Assembly: GCA_963731665.1 (NCBI GenBank)
Contig: CAVSWP010000008.1
Coordinates: 806,001 to 870,000 of the forward strand
From: Chersky-840 sp035604715
GTDB taxonomy: Bacteria > Actinomycetota > Acidimicrobiia > Acidimicrobiales > UBA8190
Direction: 5' to 3'
DNA: 64,000 nt
How positions within the stretch are numbered: the first letter of the stretch is position 1; each line of letters starts with the position of its first letter. The notes under the pieces were generated by a model. The model did not search any database and was not told the DNA's origin. It saw nothing but the letters and a program-made list of their open reading frames with translations. Shown one piece after another: positions 1 through 8,672 of this stretch. Position numbers and translations under genes: made by a program.

Positions 1-344
1 GTGGCGCGCACCACCCAGGGGGCTTCGGCTCCCTGGACGTGCACGGGAACCTGCAACGTCTCGAGGAGGCTCGTGACGCCTTCGATGCGGTACCCCATCA
101 TGTCGCCGCCGACATGGTCAGGATGGAAATGGGTGGCCAGCACGCCCACACAGCGCATGTCGTCGGCGCCGAGGACGGCGAGCAACCCGGCGATGTCGTA
201 CGCGGGGTCCACGATGACCGCCTCGCCCGCCCGGCGGTCGCCGATGAGGTAACAGAAGTTCACCATCTGGCTGGCCAGCGGGTCACCGACGGCGAAGTCT
301 CGACCCGAGAGGAGCTGGCGGAAGTAGAGGGGGTTGTCGGCCAT
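1..344 (-). CDS. MBL-fold metal-dependent hydrolase, N-terminal part (runs off the window)
   Basis: Read on the minus strand from ATG at 344, the frame is open to the window edge (114 residues). The product begins MADNPLYFRQLLSG. At about residues 71-78 it carries THFHPDHVGG, the zinc-binding HxHxDH signature of metallo-beta-lactamase-fold hydrolases. In this fold two metal ions are bound and thioesters, glyoxalase products or persulfides are hydrolysed; the missing C-terminus prevents assignment to a subfamily. It is divergently oriented to the acyl-CoA synthetase starting at 456, so the 111-base gap probably holds both promoters. The family call is firm and the substrate unknown. Confidence 0.85.
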   Translation of the reverse strand, partial: MADNPLYFRQLLSGRDFAVGDPLASQMVNFCYLIGDRRAGEAVIVDPAYDIAGLLAVLGADDMRCVGVLATHFHPDHVGGDMMGYRIEGVTSLLETLQVPVHVQGAEAPWVVRA

Positions 345-455
345 GGACCGATGGTAGGTGCGCCCGAGGGGGGCTCCCAACTCGGCCGACGGCTGTGGGC
401 CTACAGTGTCGCCGGGCCCGGGCCGCCACCGGCCGGACGGTGGGAGGGGGAGGCG

Positions 456-2054
456 ATGCGTTCGAGCGTGGCCGAGATGTTCCGGGACAATGTCGTCGAG
501 TTCGGCGACAGGCCCATGTTCCGTTTCCAGGGCACCACGGTGACCTGGGCGCAACACCACCAGCGCGCCTGTCGCGTCGCGCACGCACTGCGGGCCGACG
601 GCGTCGGGGCCGGCGGGAGGGTCGCCTTCCTGGATCGAAACGGGCTCGAGTACTTCGAGGTCCTGTTCGGCGGCGCGCTGACCGCCGCCGTCAACGTGGC
701 CGTCAACTGGCGCCTGGCCCCGGCCGAGATGGCCGCCGTGATCGATGACAGCCGGGCGGGGGTCTTGGTGGTCCACGGCGAGTTCGTCCCCTGCCTGGCC
801 GCCATGGAGAGCGGGCTGCCGTGGGTGTCACGCGTCGTCGTCCTCGGAGACCCCAAGGACCACGCCGACATGGGGGGCGGGTCCGACCTGGCCCGCCGGG
901 TGGCGTACGAGGACTGGATCGCCGACCAGCCGGCGGTGGACCCCGGTCACCGGGGCGGCCCCGCCGACGTGTCGATGCAGCTGTACACGTCGGGCACCAC
1001 CGGGCTGCCCAAGGGGGTGATGCTCGCCAATCGCAACGTGGCGGTCATGCTGGAGGTGGCCGCCGGCGACGCCTTCGAGATCGACGAACGCACGGTGAGC
1101 CTGGTGGCCATGCCCCTGTTCCATATCGGGGGATCGGGCTGGGCACTCAGCGGCATGTCACGGGGCGGGACGTCGGTGATCTTGCGGGACATGGACCCTG
1201 GCGAGCTGCTTCGGTTGGTGGCCGCCGAGCGCATCACCCACGCCTTTCTGGTGCCTGCCGTCCTGATGGCGTTGCTGGCCACGCCGGCCGTCGCCGACAC
1301 CGACCTGTCGAGCCTGGACACCATCTTCTACGGGGCCTCCCCCATCGCCGAGGACGTGCTGGTGCGATGCCTCGAGGTCTTCGGATGCCGGTTCGCCCAG
1401 GTCTACGGGATGACCGAGACCTCGGGAGCCATCGTCGGGCTGGCCAGCGAGGACCACGACCCGCACGGGCCGCGCCAGCACCTGCTGCGGTCCGCCGGCA
1501 AAGCGCTCGCGGGGGTCGAGCTTCGGGTCGTGGATCCCGACACCGGAGCCGACGTGGCTCCGGGCACGGTCGGTGAGATACGCACGCGCTCGGGCTTCAA
1601 CATGGTCGGCTACTGGGACAAGCCCGACGACACGGCCCGGACCATCGACGACGAGGGATGGCTGCGTACCGGCGACGCCGGGTACCTCGACGACGAGGGG
1701 TACCTGTTCCTCCATGATCGGATCAAGGACATGGTGGTCTCCGGAGGGGAGAACATCTATCCCGCCGAGGTGGAGAACGTGCTGCTCGCCCTGGCGGGTG
1801 TGGCCGACGCCGCCGTGATCGGCGTCCCCGACGACCGGTGGGGCGAGACGGTCAAGGCCGTCGTGGTGCTGGCCCGGGGCGCCGATCTCGACGCAGCATC
1901 GGTCATTGCGTTCTGTCGGGAGAGGTTGGCTCACTACAAGTGCCCGACGACGGTGGACTTCGTCTCGATCCTCCCCCGCAATCCCTCCGGCAAGGTGCTC
2001 AAGCGCGTCCTGCGCGAGCCCTACTGGCGCGACGTCGAACGCCGGATCCACTGA
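456..2054 (+). CDS. Fatty-acyl-CoA synthetase (class I adenylate-forming enzyme)
   Basis: This 532-residue ATP-dependent acyl-CoA ligase would activate a carboxylic acid as acyl-AMP and transfer it to CoA. Visible motifs are the AMP-binding P-loop YTSGTTGLPKG near residue 177, the A5-type YGMTET near 317, the A7/A8 hinge region GDAGYLDDEGYLFLHDR near 405 followed by KDMVVSGGENIYP, and the A10 catalytic lysine in NPSGKVLKR near 512. Length is normal for the family. I chose ATG 456 because GGGAGGGGGAGG lies just upstream and the family homology begins there; the frame is open far upstream but that part is low-complexity. It is followed after 3 bases by a P450, so the two are probably co-transcribed and act on related substrates (inference). 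Confidence 0.93.
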   Translation: MRSSVAEMFRDNVVEFGDRPMFRFQGTTVTWAQHHQRACRVAHALRADGVGAGGRVAFLDRNGLEYFEVLFGGALTAAVNVAVNWRLAPAEMAAVIDDSRAGVLVVHGEFVPCLAAMESGLPWVSRVVVLGDPKDHADMGGGSDLARRVAYEDWIADQPAVDPGHRGGPADVSMQLYTSGTTGLPKGVMLANRNVAVMLEVAAGDAFEIDERTVSLVAMPLFHIGGSGWALSGMSRGGTSVILRDMDPGELLRLVAAERITHAFLVPAVLMALLATPAVADTDLSSLDTIFYGASPIAEDVLVRCLEVFGCRFAQVYGMTETSGAIVGLASEDHDPHGPRQHLLRSAGKALAGVELRVVDPDTGADVAPGTVGEIRTRSGFNMVGYWDKPDDTARTIDDEGWLRTGDAGYLDDEGYLFLHDRIKDMVVSGGENIYPAEVENVLLALAGVADAAVIGVPDDRWGETVKAVVVLARGADLDAASVIAFCRERLAHYKCPTTVDFVSILPRNPSGKVLKRVLREPYWRDVERRIH

Positions 2055-2057
2055 CCG

Positions 2058-3362
2058 ATGACCCCGTCGCCCACCCCCGGCCCGTCGACGTCGCGCCAGG
2101 AGCTCGACCTCGACGGCGAGCTCCTGGCCGTACTGGGGACACCCGAGGGGCGCGCTGACCCCTATCCCCACTACGCCCGGATGCGGGAGCACGAGCCGGT
2201 GTTCCGGTCCTCCATCGGCAGCTGGATCGTGACCCGCTTCGAAGACTGCCAGCAGGTGCTGCGCTCTCCGAAGTTCGGCAAAGGGGCCGACCAGGACGCC
2301 ACCGCCCGGGAGCGCCTGGCCCGATGGGGAGTCCCCGCCGAGGAGGCCGCCGACTTCCGCGCCTTCTTCGAGCGCCGGCAGTCGATGCTCACGCTCAATC
2401 CCCCCGACCACACCCGGCTGCGTGGCCTGGTGGCCCGGGCCTTCACCCCGAACACGGTCGAAGCCTTGCGTCCTCATGTGGTGGCGCTGTGCGACGGGCT
2501 TCTCGACACCGTGGCCGACCGGGCGAGCGGCGGGAAGCCCGTAGACGTCATGCACGAGCTCGCCTTCCCCCTCCCGGTGGCCGTGATCGGGGAGCTGCTC
2601 GGCGTGCCGGTCCAGGACCGCACCCAGTTCCAGGCTCTGGTACGCGCCGCCACGGTCATCCTCGAGCCCATGTCCGACCTCGAGGACCTTCGAAGGGCGC
2701 GTGATGCGAGGGTCACGATGGAGCAGTACTTCGAGGGGCTCATCGCCGAACGGCGGCGGCGACCGACCGACGATCTGCTGTCGGAGCTCATCGCCGTGTC
2801 CGACGGCTCGGACCGACTCACGCAGGACGAAGTGATGTCCACCGCCATCCTGCTCTTCGCGGCGGGCTTCGAGACCACGACCAACCTCATCGGCAACGGT
2901 CTCTACGCGCTCTTGCGCCACCGTGACCAGCTGACGTTCCTGCGGGACTGGGCCCACGACGTGGGCGCCGTGCACAGGGCGGTCGAGGAACTGTTGCGGT
3001 GGGACAGCCCCGTCCAGCTCGACGTACGGGTGGCACTGCGCGACCTCGAGGTCGCGGGCCGGCCCGTGGCCGACGGGGAACAGGTCATGACGCTTCTGGG
3101 AGCGGCCAACCGCGACCCCCGCCGCTTCCGCGAACCCGACACCCTCCACCTGGGACGCGACGAAGGAGCCCCTCTGAGCTTCGGGAGCGGGATCCACTAC
3201 TGCCTGGGGGCGGCACTGGCCCGGCTCGAAGGACAGGTGTGCTTCGGTCGCCTGCTGACCCGGTTCGAAGACGTCGAGCTCGGCGATGGCGACGTCGCGC
3301 ATCGCGACTCCATCACGCTCCGGGGCGTGACCCGCCTCCCGGTGATCTTGACGCCGACCTGA
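2058..3362 (+). CDS. Cytochrome P450
   Basis: This is a 434-residue soluble bacterial P450. The I-helix oxygen-activation motif is AGFETTTN near residue 268, the K-helix ExxR is EELLR near 310, and the heme-thiolate loop is FGSGIHYCLG near 375 with the axial cysteine. The N-terminus starts 3 bases after the acyl-CoA synthetase stop, pointing to translational coupling. The enzyme would hydroxylate a hydrophobic substrate using electrons from a ferredoxin; no ferredoxin gene is adjacent. The CYP family cannot be assigned by eye. A second P450 lies at 42,763-43,965, but the two sequences are clearly different. Confidence 0.95.
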   Translation: MTPSPTPGPSTSRQELDLDGELLAVLGTPEGRADPYPHYARMREHEPVFRSSIGSWIVTRFEDCQQVLRSPKFGKGADQDATARERLARWGVPAEEAADFRAFFERRQSMLTLNPPDHTRLRGLVARAFTPNTVEALRPHVVALCDGLLDTVADRASGGKPVDVMHELAFPLPVAVIGELLGVPVQDRTQFQALVRAATVILEPMSDLEDLRRARDARVTMEQYFEGLIAERRRRPTDDLLSELIAVSDGSDRLTQDEVMSTAILLFAAGFETTTNLIGNGLYALLRHRDQLTFLRDWAHDVGAVHRAVEELLRWDSPVQLDVRVALRDLEVAGRPVADGEQVMTLLGAANRDPRRFREPDTLHLGRDEGAPLSFGSGIHYCLGAALARLEGQVCFGRLLTRFEDVELGDGDVAHRDSITLRGVTRLPVILTPT

Positions 3363-3379
3363 AGGGCCCGGGCGCGGCG

Positions 3380-3778
3380 TCAGAAGGGAAGCTTGTCTCC
3401 TTTGGGCGCGTCCTCGGCCGAACCCAGCGCCCCCGGACCGTCAGGGCCCAGCGCGGCGAGGTCCACGTCGCCGTCGACGGCGTCGTCACCGGGGTGCCCG
3501 GGGCCGGCGGGACCTGAGGACGCCGCGGCGCGTCCCATCGCCTCGAGCTTGGGAACAAGGTCTTCGACCTGGGCCCGGGTGCGCCGGATGCGCCGGTCGA
3601 GCTCGTCCACGATGGCTGTCGCCCGCTCGAGCCTGGCGACGAGCTGGTCGACGTCGACCTCGCTCCTTTCGAAGAACTCCACGATCCCGTCGAGCTCGTG
3701 GCTGGCGGCCATGTAGCTGAGCTGCTCCACCGGTTCGGCATCGTCGTCGCTGTGCTCGTCACGTCGGGGTGCGTTCAT
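3380..3778 (-). CDS. xseB: Exodeoxyribonuclease VII small subunit
   Basis: The product is 132 residues. Residues about 20-78 match XseB: LSYMAASHELDGIVEFFE followed by an alpha-helical segment ending RRTRAQVEDLVPKLE. The remainder is an acidic, proline/glycine-rich tail that is longer than in most XseB proteins (about 60-90 residues). Exonuclease VII is a cytoplasmic single-strand exonuclease built from one XseA and several XseB chains. The start codon overlaps the xseA stop by 4 bases (ATGA), the classic coupled arrangement, which supports both the annotation and the chosen start. Confidence 0.92.
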   Translation of the reverse strand: MNAPRRDEHSDDDAEPVEQLSYMAASHELDGIVEFFERSEVDVDQLVARLERATAIVDELDRRIRRTRAQVEDLVPKLEAMGRAAASSGPAGPGHPGDDAVDGDVDLAALGPDGPGALGSAEDAPKGDKLPF

Positions 3779-5139
3779 GTCGCGCCCTCGGTATTCGATC
3801 GAAGCTCCGTGGTCTGGACCGTCGAGCGTGCCCTACCGTCGGCGAAGCGCGTGACCAGCATGGCTCCCGGGTCGAGGTCGGCGACCGATCGCACCAGGTG
3901 GCCGTCGGGCCGCAGCGTGATCGTGTAGCCCCGTTCGAGCTGACGCTCGATGTCGTAAGCGGCCAGCAACCGTCTCCAGTTGGCCGCCCGGTCCTGCTGG
4001 CGATCGAGGACGGACAACGCCCGCGGGCCGACGAGGGCGGCCCGGCGCTCCACCGAATCTCCGGCCAACTCGAGCTGCCGGCGGGTGTTGGTGGCGATCT
4101 GGGCCACCCTGCGCTCGAGGCGCTCGGAGTGTCGCGCCAGCTGATTGCGCGTGGCCGCGCCCAGACGTTGACGCGCCGCCGAGTCATGCAACATCGCCGC
4201 GTGCAGCGTGTCGCCGGCACGCTGTCCTACGCGCCCACCGCGGGCCGCCACCGACTCCCACCACTGCCTCACGTGCCGGACCAGCTCCTGGGCGCACGCC
4301 GTCGGCGTGACGAAACTCTTGTTGGCGACGATGTCGGCAACGGACTGGTCCCCGGTGTGCCCGATCCCGGTCCATAGCGGGACCGGCAGCACGGAGATGG
4401 CCCGGGCAACGGGCTCGGAGTCGAAGGCCGCCAGATCGCTGCGAGAGCCGCCGCCGCGCACGAGGACGACCACATCACAGTCGGAGCCGGCGGCGGCATC
4501 GAGAGCCCTGGCGACCGAGGCCGGGGCCCCGGCCCCCTGGACGTTGGCACGGAACAAGACGACGGAGAAGGCGAGCTCCGACCCCAGCAGCTGGCCGACG
4601 AAGTCGTTGTGGCCCTCGGAGCCGGGGCTGGCTACCAGGCCGATGCGCAGGGGCACGGCGGGCACCACCAGGCCCCGGTTGCGCTGCAGACGGCCCTCGG
4701 TCTCCAGGGCGTGCAGCAGGGCCGCCCGACGCGCCGCCAGCCGGCCGAGCAGCGCCGTGACGTCGACCTCGGATGCGATGAAGTTGACCTGCCCCTTCGG
4801 GGGATAGAACTCCACCCGGCCGCGCAACGCGACCACCATGCCGGGCTCGAGGACGACGCCCTGGCGCCCGAGCGCAAGTTTCAACGGTCCCCAGGTCCTG
4901 CCCCAGCAGTTGACCTTGAGGACCGGGGTGTCGCGGCCCCGGGCCGAGTCCGGGTCGACGAGATCGAGGTAGCAGTGGCCGGTCCGGTCGCTGATGCTCT
5001 GGATCTCACCTCGCACCCATTGCAGATGGCCCCGCGGGAAGGAGGCCGAGACGGCCGCCTGGACCTGACGGTAGAGCGCCGCCACCGACAGCGCCTCGGG
5101 TTGCTCCTCGAGGGCAAGCCGCTCGGGTTGCGGGTCCAT
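3775..5139 (-). CDS. xseA: Exodeoxyribonuclease VII large subunit
   Basis: This 454-residue protein is the catalytic subunit of exonuclease VII. An N-terminal OB-fold (residues about 18-115, including the segment HLQWVRGEIQSIS) is followed by the conserved nuclease core with RIGLVASPGSEGHNDF, the glycine-rich VVVLVRGGGSRSDLAAFDS and the motif GIGHTGDQSVADIVANKS. A long helical region and a C-terminal segment with ERGYTITLRPDG complete the family architecture. It is coupled to xseB by a 4-base overlap. The gene reads away from rnpB, which starts 94 bases upstream on the other strand, so the short gap probably contains both promoters. Confidence 0.96.
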   Translation of the reverse strand: MDPQPERLALEEQPEALSVAALYRQVQAAVSASFPRGHLQWVRGEIQSISDRTGHCYLDLVDPDSARGRDTPVLKVNCWGRTWGPLKLALGRQGVVLEPGMVVALRGRVEFYPPKGQVNFIASEVDVTALLGRLAARRAALLHALETEGRLQRNRGLVVPAVPLRIGLVASPGSEGHNDFVGQLLGSELAFSVVLFRANVQGAGAPASVARALDAAAGSDCDVVVLVRGGGSRSDLAAFDSEPVARAISVLPVPLWTGIGHTGDQSVADIVANKSFVTPTACAQELVRHVRQWWESVAARGGRVGQRAGDTLHAAMLHDSAARQRLGAATRNQLARHSERLERRVAQIATNTRRQLELAGDSVERRAALVGPRALSVLDRQQDRAANWRRLLAAYDIERQLERGYTITLRPDGHLVRSVADLDPGAMLVTRFADGRARSTVQTTELRSNTEGAT

Positions 5140-5232
5140 GGTGCCACCCTATCGAGGGGGATGGTCGCTGACGGCCCCTTCACATCCGTCGAGGCCCGCC
5201 GCGGCGGGGGCCGCACCTGACAGACTGACGGG

Positions 5233-5607
<375 letters not shown>

Positions 5608-5629
5608 AACCTGGTAGGATATCGAGATA

Positions 5630-5650
5630 TCCCAACTACATCCCAACTAC
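5630..5650 (+). repeat. Left arm-type integrase sites (two TCCCAACTAC copies)
   Basis: CCCAACTAC occurs at 5631-5639 and again at 5642-5650, exactly 11 bases apart, i.e. one helical turn. A matching pair, CCCAACTAT at the same spacing, lies at 17,859-17,878 inside the right end. Paired direct repeats inside both ends of a tyrosine-integrase element are the expected arm-type binding sites for the integrase N-terminal domain. The assignment is by position and pattern. Confidence 0.75.
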
Positions 5651-5664
5651 CGGGAGGGAATCCG

Positions 5665-6840
5665 ATGACCGGCACGCTGCGGGAGCTGCCCAAGTCCAAG
5701 AGCGGCGAGAGGCGGTGGGAGCTACGTGTTTTCGTGGGTCGCGGGCCCGCACCTGGGGGCGTGAACCCGAAGACGGGCAAGCCTCGCCAGGGCCCGGTGC
5801 TCCACCGCTCCAAGGTCGTCAAGGGCGTCGGCATTCGCGAAGCGCGACACGCGCTCACCGCTTTCGTGAGCGAGGTCGGAACCGAGAACAACACCGGGAC
5901 GCGCGCCACCTTCTCGAAGCTCCTCGATGACTGGCTCGCCAGCCTGCCGCGGCTGGGCAAGGCCCGCTCCACCATCGAGCGCTACACCAACGATGTGAAG
6001 ACGCACATCAAACCGGCGCTCGGGCTGATCCGACTCGACAAGCTGACAGCCCACGATCTCGACAATTACTTTGCGGCCCTCGAGGCCAAGGGTCTGGCGG
6101 CGTCGACCATCCGCCTCAATCACGCCATCGTTTCGGCGGCGCTGACCCAAGGCGTCAAGTGGAAGTGGATTCCGAGCAACCCCGCCAAGGACGCCAGCCT
6201 CGCTGACAAGGTCACGACGAAGACGAAGGCTCTGACCGTCGACCAGATCCGCACCCTCTACACCAAGGCGCTCGAGGACGACGAGGACATGGCGGTGACC
6301 ATCGTCCTGGCCGCGCTCACTGGCTGCAGGCGTGGGGAACTATGCGGGCTCAAGTGGGGCGACGTCGATTGGGAGAAAGCGAGTCTCACGGTGGAGCGCC
6401 AGTGGGTGCCGGGGAAGGGTGGCCAGCATCTCACGGCCACCACAAAGACGGGCAACGGCAGAACCGTGTTCGTGGGTGCACTGGGGCTCGAGCTCCTCAA
6501 GCGCTACCAAGCCGCCAAAACCGAGTTGGTGGGCCATGAACCGACTGGCTGGCTGCTGAGCGCCGATGGTGGGACCACGCCCCTACGGGCCAAAGGTGTG
6601 AGTGCCTATGTTGTGGCTTTGGGGAAGAAGGTGAAGGTGCCCGTGGTCTTCCACACCCTTCGCCATTTTGCCGCCACCGAGCTCGTCCACGCCGGGGTCG
6701 ACCTGCCCACGGCCGCGCGACAGCTTGGCCACTCCCCCGCCGTGATGGCCGGAACCTACTTGCACACCTCCGACGAGCGCGGTGCGGCGGCCGGGGAACT
6801 GATCGCTGCGGTGATCGGGAAGGCGCTCGAGCCGAAATGA
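5665..6840 (+). CDS. int: Tyrosine recombinase / phage integrase
   Basis: The product is 391 residues. An N-terminal arm-binding part (about 1-75) is followed by a core-binding SAM-like domain (about 80-170, TFSKLLDDWLASLPRLGKAR onward). The catalytic domain has Arg I in TGCRRGELCGL near 221, the His/Arg box HTLRHFAATE near 331, LGHS near 354 and the nucleophilic tyrosine in AGTYLH near 362. ATG 5665 is preceded by GGGAGGGA; the frame extends upstream into rnpB but that part is RNA gene. It lies 57 bases after rnpB with no visible terminator between, so the host rnpB promoter may transcribe it. It should catalyse the rnpB-tail recombination that created the 28 bp repeats. Confidence 0.97.
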   Translation: MTGTLRELPKSKSGERRWELRVFVGRGPAPGGVNPKTGKPRQGPVLHRSKVVKGVGIREARHALTAFVSEVGTENNTGTRATFSKLLDDWLASLPRLGKARSTIERYTNDVKTHIKPALGLIRLDKLTAHDLDNYFAALEAKGLAASTIRLNHAIVSAALTQGVKWKWIPSNPAKDASLADKVTTKTKALTVDQIRTLYTKALEDDEDMAVTIVLAALTGCRRGELCGLKWGDVDWEKASLTVERQWVPGKGGQHLTATTKTGNGRTVFVGALGLELLKRYQAAKTELVGHEPTGWLLSADGGTTPLRAKGVSAYVVALGKKVKVPVVFHTLRHFAATELVHAGVDLPTAARQLGHSPAVMAGTYLHTSDERGAAAGELIAAVIGKALEPK

Positions 6841-6858
6841 AGGATCGAAGCTAACTAA

Positions 6859-7434
6859 TTACGAGCGCCGGCCGCCACCCCATGATGCGAACGACGACAC
6901 ACGCCTAAAGGACGTTCTTAGAACCTCGTCCCAGTCCTCCCGCGCTGGTTCGACCCCGTGTTCTTGGATGAGGAATCGCAGAACGTCTTCATAGAAGACG
7001 CGCCCCGTTGGGATGTGGAGTTTGCCCAGACCGTGAAACTCAGGGTCGGCACGCCGCAAGTGCAGATGGGGGTAGATCGGTTCCACGGAGGCCCATTCCC
7101 ACGAGTAGAGCTGCGGCTTCAGCGCGTCCGACTCACCAACGGTGTGGGCGTAGTAGTGAGTCGACGCCTTGCGCTCGGGTGACTCGAACCGCATGTCGTC
7201 GACATATGAGTATTCGAGAGTCGAGCGGAGATACAGCGTGGGCGCAGCAGTCCGAAGAGGGATGCTTGTGGGATTCGTGAAGGCGGCGAAAACGCCGGCA
7301 CCTCGAGGGGTTATGAACCAGACCGCTTCCCTGCTCACAGTCGAAAGCGAACGGTTCAGGACCCCGAGGAGGCGACCCTTCGCCTGAGCGTCAGTGCGAG
7401 CAGGTTCCCGGTCAGCAGGTGTGTAATTCGACAC
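6859..7434 (-). CDS. Hypothetical protein, pair partner of the 70-residue gene upstream
   Basis: The frame gives 191 residues from GTG 7434. The longer open frame to 7515 overlaps the preceding gene too far, and GTG 7434 gives a 23-base overlap with it. I do not recognise the family. The C-terminal third is the most conserved-looking part: PIYPHLHLRRADPEFHGLGK, then HIPTGRVFYEDVLRFLIQEHG and a Trp-Asp-Glu-Val-Leu segment. There are no membrane segments or signal peptide. With the small acidic protein immediately upstream it forms a two-gene minus-strand unit opposite to the integrase and replication genes, the usual place for lysogenic or accessory cargo. A toxin-antitoxin-like role is possible from the layout only. 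Confidence 0.6.
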   Translation of the reverse strand: MSNYTPADREPARTDAQAKGRLLGVLNRSLSTVSREAVWFITPRGAGVFAAFTNPTSIPLRTAAPTLYLRSTLEYSYVDDMRFESPERKASTHYYAHTVGESDALKPQLYSWEWASVEPIYPHLHLRRADPEFHGLGKLHIPTGRVFYEDVLRFLIQEHGVEPAREDWDEVLRTSFRRVSSFASWGGGRRS

Positions 7435-7624
7435 CCGCCAGCAGGGCGATGTGGACGACCATCGGGTCCTCCTCCGGAAGTGCGTCAGCCGCGGCGCGAC
7501 TCCGGAACTCCTCAATCGACATGTCTAGGTACTTCCGGGCCTGCTCATCGGCGAACCGTTCGGCCTCTTCCGGGGTCAGCTCGTCTCGACCCTCTTCTAC
7601 CGCCTGAGAGAGTGCTGCGCTCAT
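7412..7624 (-). CDS. Small acidic hypothetical protein
   Basis: This is 70 residues, rich in Glu/Asp/Ala, with an apparent helical middle segment (ARKYLDMSIEEFRSRAAADA) and a C-terminus ending GVELHTC. The start ATG 7624 has a strong ribosome-binding site, AGGAGGTG, 8 bases upstream on the minus strand. Its end overlaps the start of the 191-residue partner, so the two are probably translationally coupled. The size and charge are antitoxin-like, but there is no recognisable DNA-binding motif and the function is unknown. Confidence 0.65.
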   Translation of the reverse strand: MSAALSQAVEEGRDELTPEEAERFADEQARKYLDMSIEEFRSRAAADALPEEDPMVVHIALLAGVELHTC

Positions 7625-7727
7625 GGCTCTTGCACCTCCTCCCTTCGACTCTAGCTAGGTGCTCATCCAATGGTACGGAGGGGGTGTAAGAAGGGGCTAG
7701 ATAGTTGCATTGGACAAGAGATCCCTC

Positions 7728-8156
7728 TCACGGGAGACGAGCTCGCTTCCTGCCAGCACTTCCTGTCTCGGTTGCCAACGCCTCGAGCTTGGCGGTTCCG
7801 TACTCCCGGTCAAAGGCGCGGCAGCGGGCACACCGGACTCGGAGCCGATCGGTGCTCGGACCGGTCGTGGTCGTCGCCGGTATCCCTGTCACCCAGGCCC
7901 CGTCGGGTAGCAGGAGCGGAACCGGTGGGCGCGTCATCGTGACAATCCGTCCGCACGGTGTGACGGTGGTCGCGAAGTAACGGGTATCGCGGGCGAATTC
8001 CAAGGCCAACGAGCCATCGGGCCCGTAGGTCGTTCCGACGCTCCGGATAAAGCGCACCGCAGGGTGCCCACATTTGGGGCAAGCCAATTGGACATAGTCG
8101 GGTGGCGGACGATTCCACGTGAGTCGAGGTTGGGCGTTGACAGGGAGGGCCACCAC
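7728..8156 (-). CDS. Small zinc-ribbon-like protein
   Basis: This is a 142-residue frame from GTG 8156. It contains two cysteine pairs, CPKCGHPAVRF near residue 27 and RCARCRAFDREYGT near 110, spaced as in a zinc ribbon with an insert between the knuckles. The middle is a beta-rich segment with Thr/Pro-rich strands. It is transcribed away from the HTH gene at 8293, so the 136-base gap between them is a divergent promoter region. The function is unknown. An alternative start in another frame (ATG ATG at 8166) gives a protein without the cysteine pattern continuity and was not chosen. Confidence 0.5.
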   Translation of the reverse strand: MVALPVNAQPRLTWNRPPPDYVQLACPKCGHPAVRFIRSVGTTYGPDGSLALEFARDTRYFATTVTPCGRIVTMTRPPVPLLLPDGAWVTGIPATTTTGPSTDRLRVRCARCRAFDREYGTAKLEALATETGSAGRKRARLP

Positions 8157-8194
8157 CGGCCATCATAGACGCTGACAGACTTGTAACTACCGCG

Positions 8195-8212
8195 CTGCAA
8201 CTCTTCTTGCAG
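8195..8212. promoter_or_regulatory. Dyad in the divergent promoter region
   Basis: CTGCAA at 8195-8200 and TTGCAG at 8207-8212 form a perfect 6+6 inverted repeat with a 6-base centre. It sits between the leftward zinc-ribbon gene and the rightward HTH/replication block. This is where an operator for the element's regulator would be expected. No second copy was noticed, so the assignment is tentative. Confidence 0.4.
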
Positions 8213-8292
8213 TCAACGGTCGGAACGGCGGCCCTTCCGCAGCACCCGCCACAGGATCACCCGTAGCACGGTGGTCCCGAAGGGTGCTGGCC

Positions 8293-8490
8293 ATGCCGGA
8301 ACTGCCAACCGATCGGCCCTGGACGCTTAACGAGGCTGCCTCCTACCTAAGAGAGAGCCCGCGCACGACCCGGCGGCGAGCTGCCCGCGGGGACCTCGAG
8401 GTAATCCGACCACCTGGGTCCCGAAAGATGCTGTTCGACCCTGCCTCCGTACGTCGGTTCCTTGACGATGCCCGGGTGGTGGCGCCGTGA
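8293..8490 (+). CDS. MerR/excisionase-type HTH protein
   Basis: This 65-residue protein has a winged-helix pattern WTLNEAASYLRESPRTTRRR followed by a wing ending in a Phe-Asp-Pro-Ala-Ser-Val-Arg-Arg-Phe-Leu segment. This is typical of the HTH_17 (excisionase/MerR-like) family that binds DNA beside attachment sites or promoters. ATG 8293 was chosen; GTG 8284 in the same frame would add three residues. It heads the rightward block and overlaps the next HTH gene by 4 bases. The likely role is excisionase (Xis) or transcriptional switch of the element. Confidence 0.7.
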   Translation: MPELPTDRPWTLNEAASYLRESPRTTRRRAARGDLEVIRPPGSRKMLFDPASVRRFLDDARVVAP

Positions 8491-8672
8491 GCATCACGCC
8501 GCTGCCTGGCTGGCGGACACTCCCTCAACTCGCTCAAGCGGTTGGCATTTCCGAGTGGAAGCTTCGCGAGGAAGCCAAGGCCGGTCGGCTCCGGGTGCGT
8601 CGCGTTGGCAGATGCGCCCGGGTGCTCGACGAGGACGCCGCCGCGTGGATGCGCGGGCAGGCGACACCGTGA
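8487..8672 (+). CDS. Second small HTH (excisionase-like) protein
   Basis: This is 61 residues from GTG 8487, overlapping the preceding stop by 4 bases (GTGA). It has the pattern LPQLAQAVGISEWKLREEAK, then GRLRVRRVGRCARVLDEDAA. This is again an HTH_17-type fold with a basic wing. Two consecutive small HTH genes before the replication genes suggest an excisionase/regulator pair, but which does which cannot be told from sequence. Its own stop overlaps the primase start. Confidence 0.65.
   Translation: MSITPLPGWRTLPQLAQAVGISEWKLREEAKAGRLRVRRVGRCARVLDEDAAAWMRGQATP

Noticed and set aside
39..455. N-terminal extension of the acyl-CoA synthetase to codon 39
   Set aside because: The stretch is antisense to the metallo-beta-lactamase-fold gene and has no family similarity; ATG 456 has a proper ribosome-binding site.
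1158..3302. A 714-codon open frame on the minus strand across the acyl-CoA synthetase and P450
   Set aside because: It is antisense to two genes with full catalytic motifs; long antisense frames are expected at this GC content.
7127..7142. Possible third copy of the rnpB tail (CCGACTCACC) inside the element
   Set aside because: Only about 10 bases match and they lie within a coding region; coincidental.
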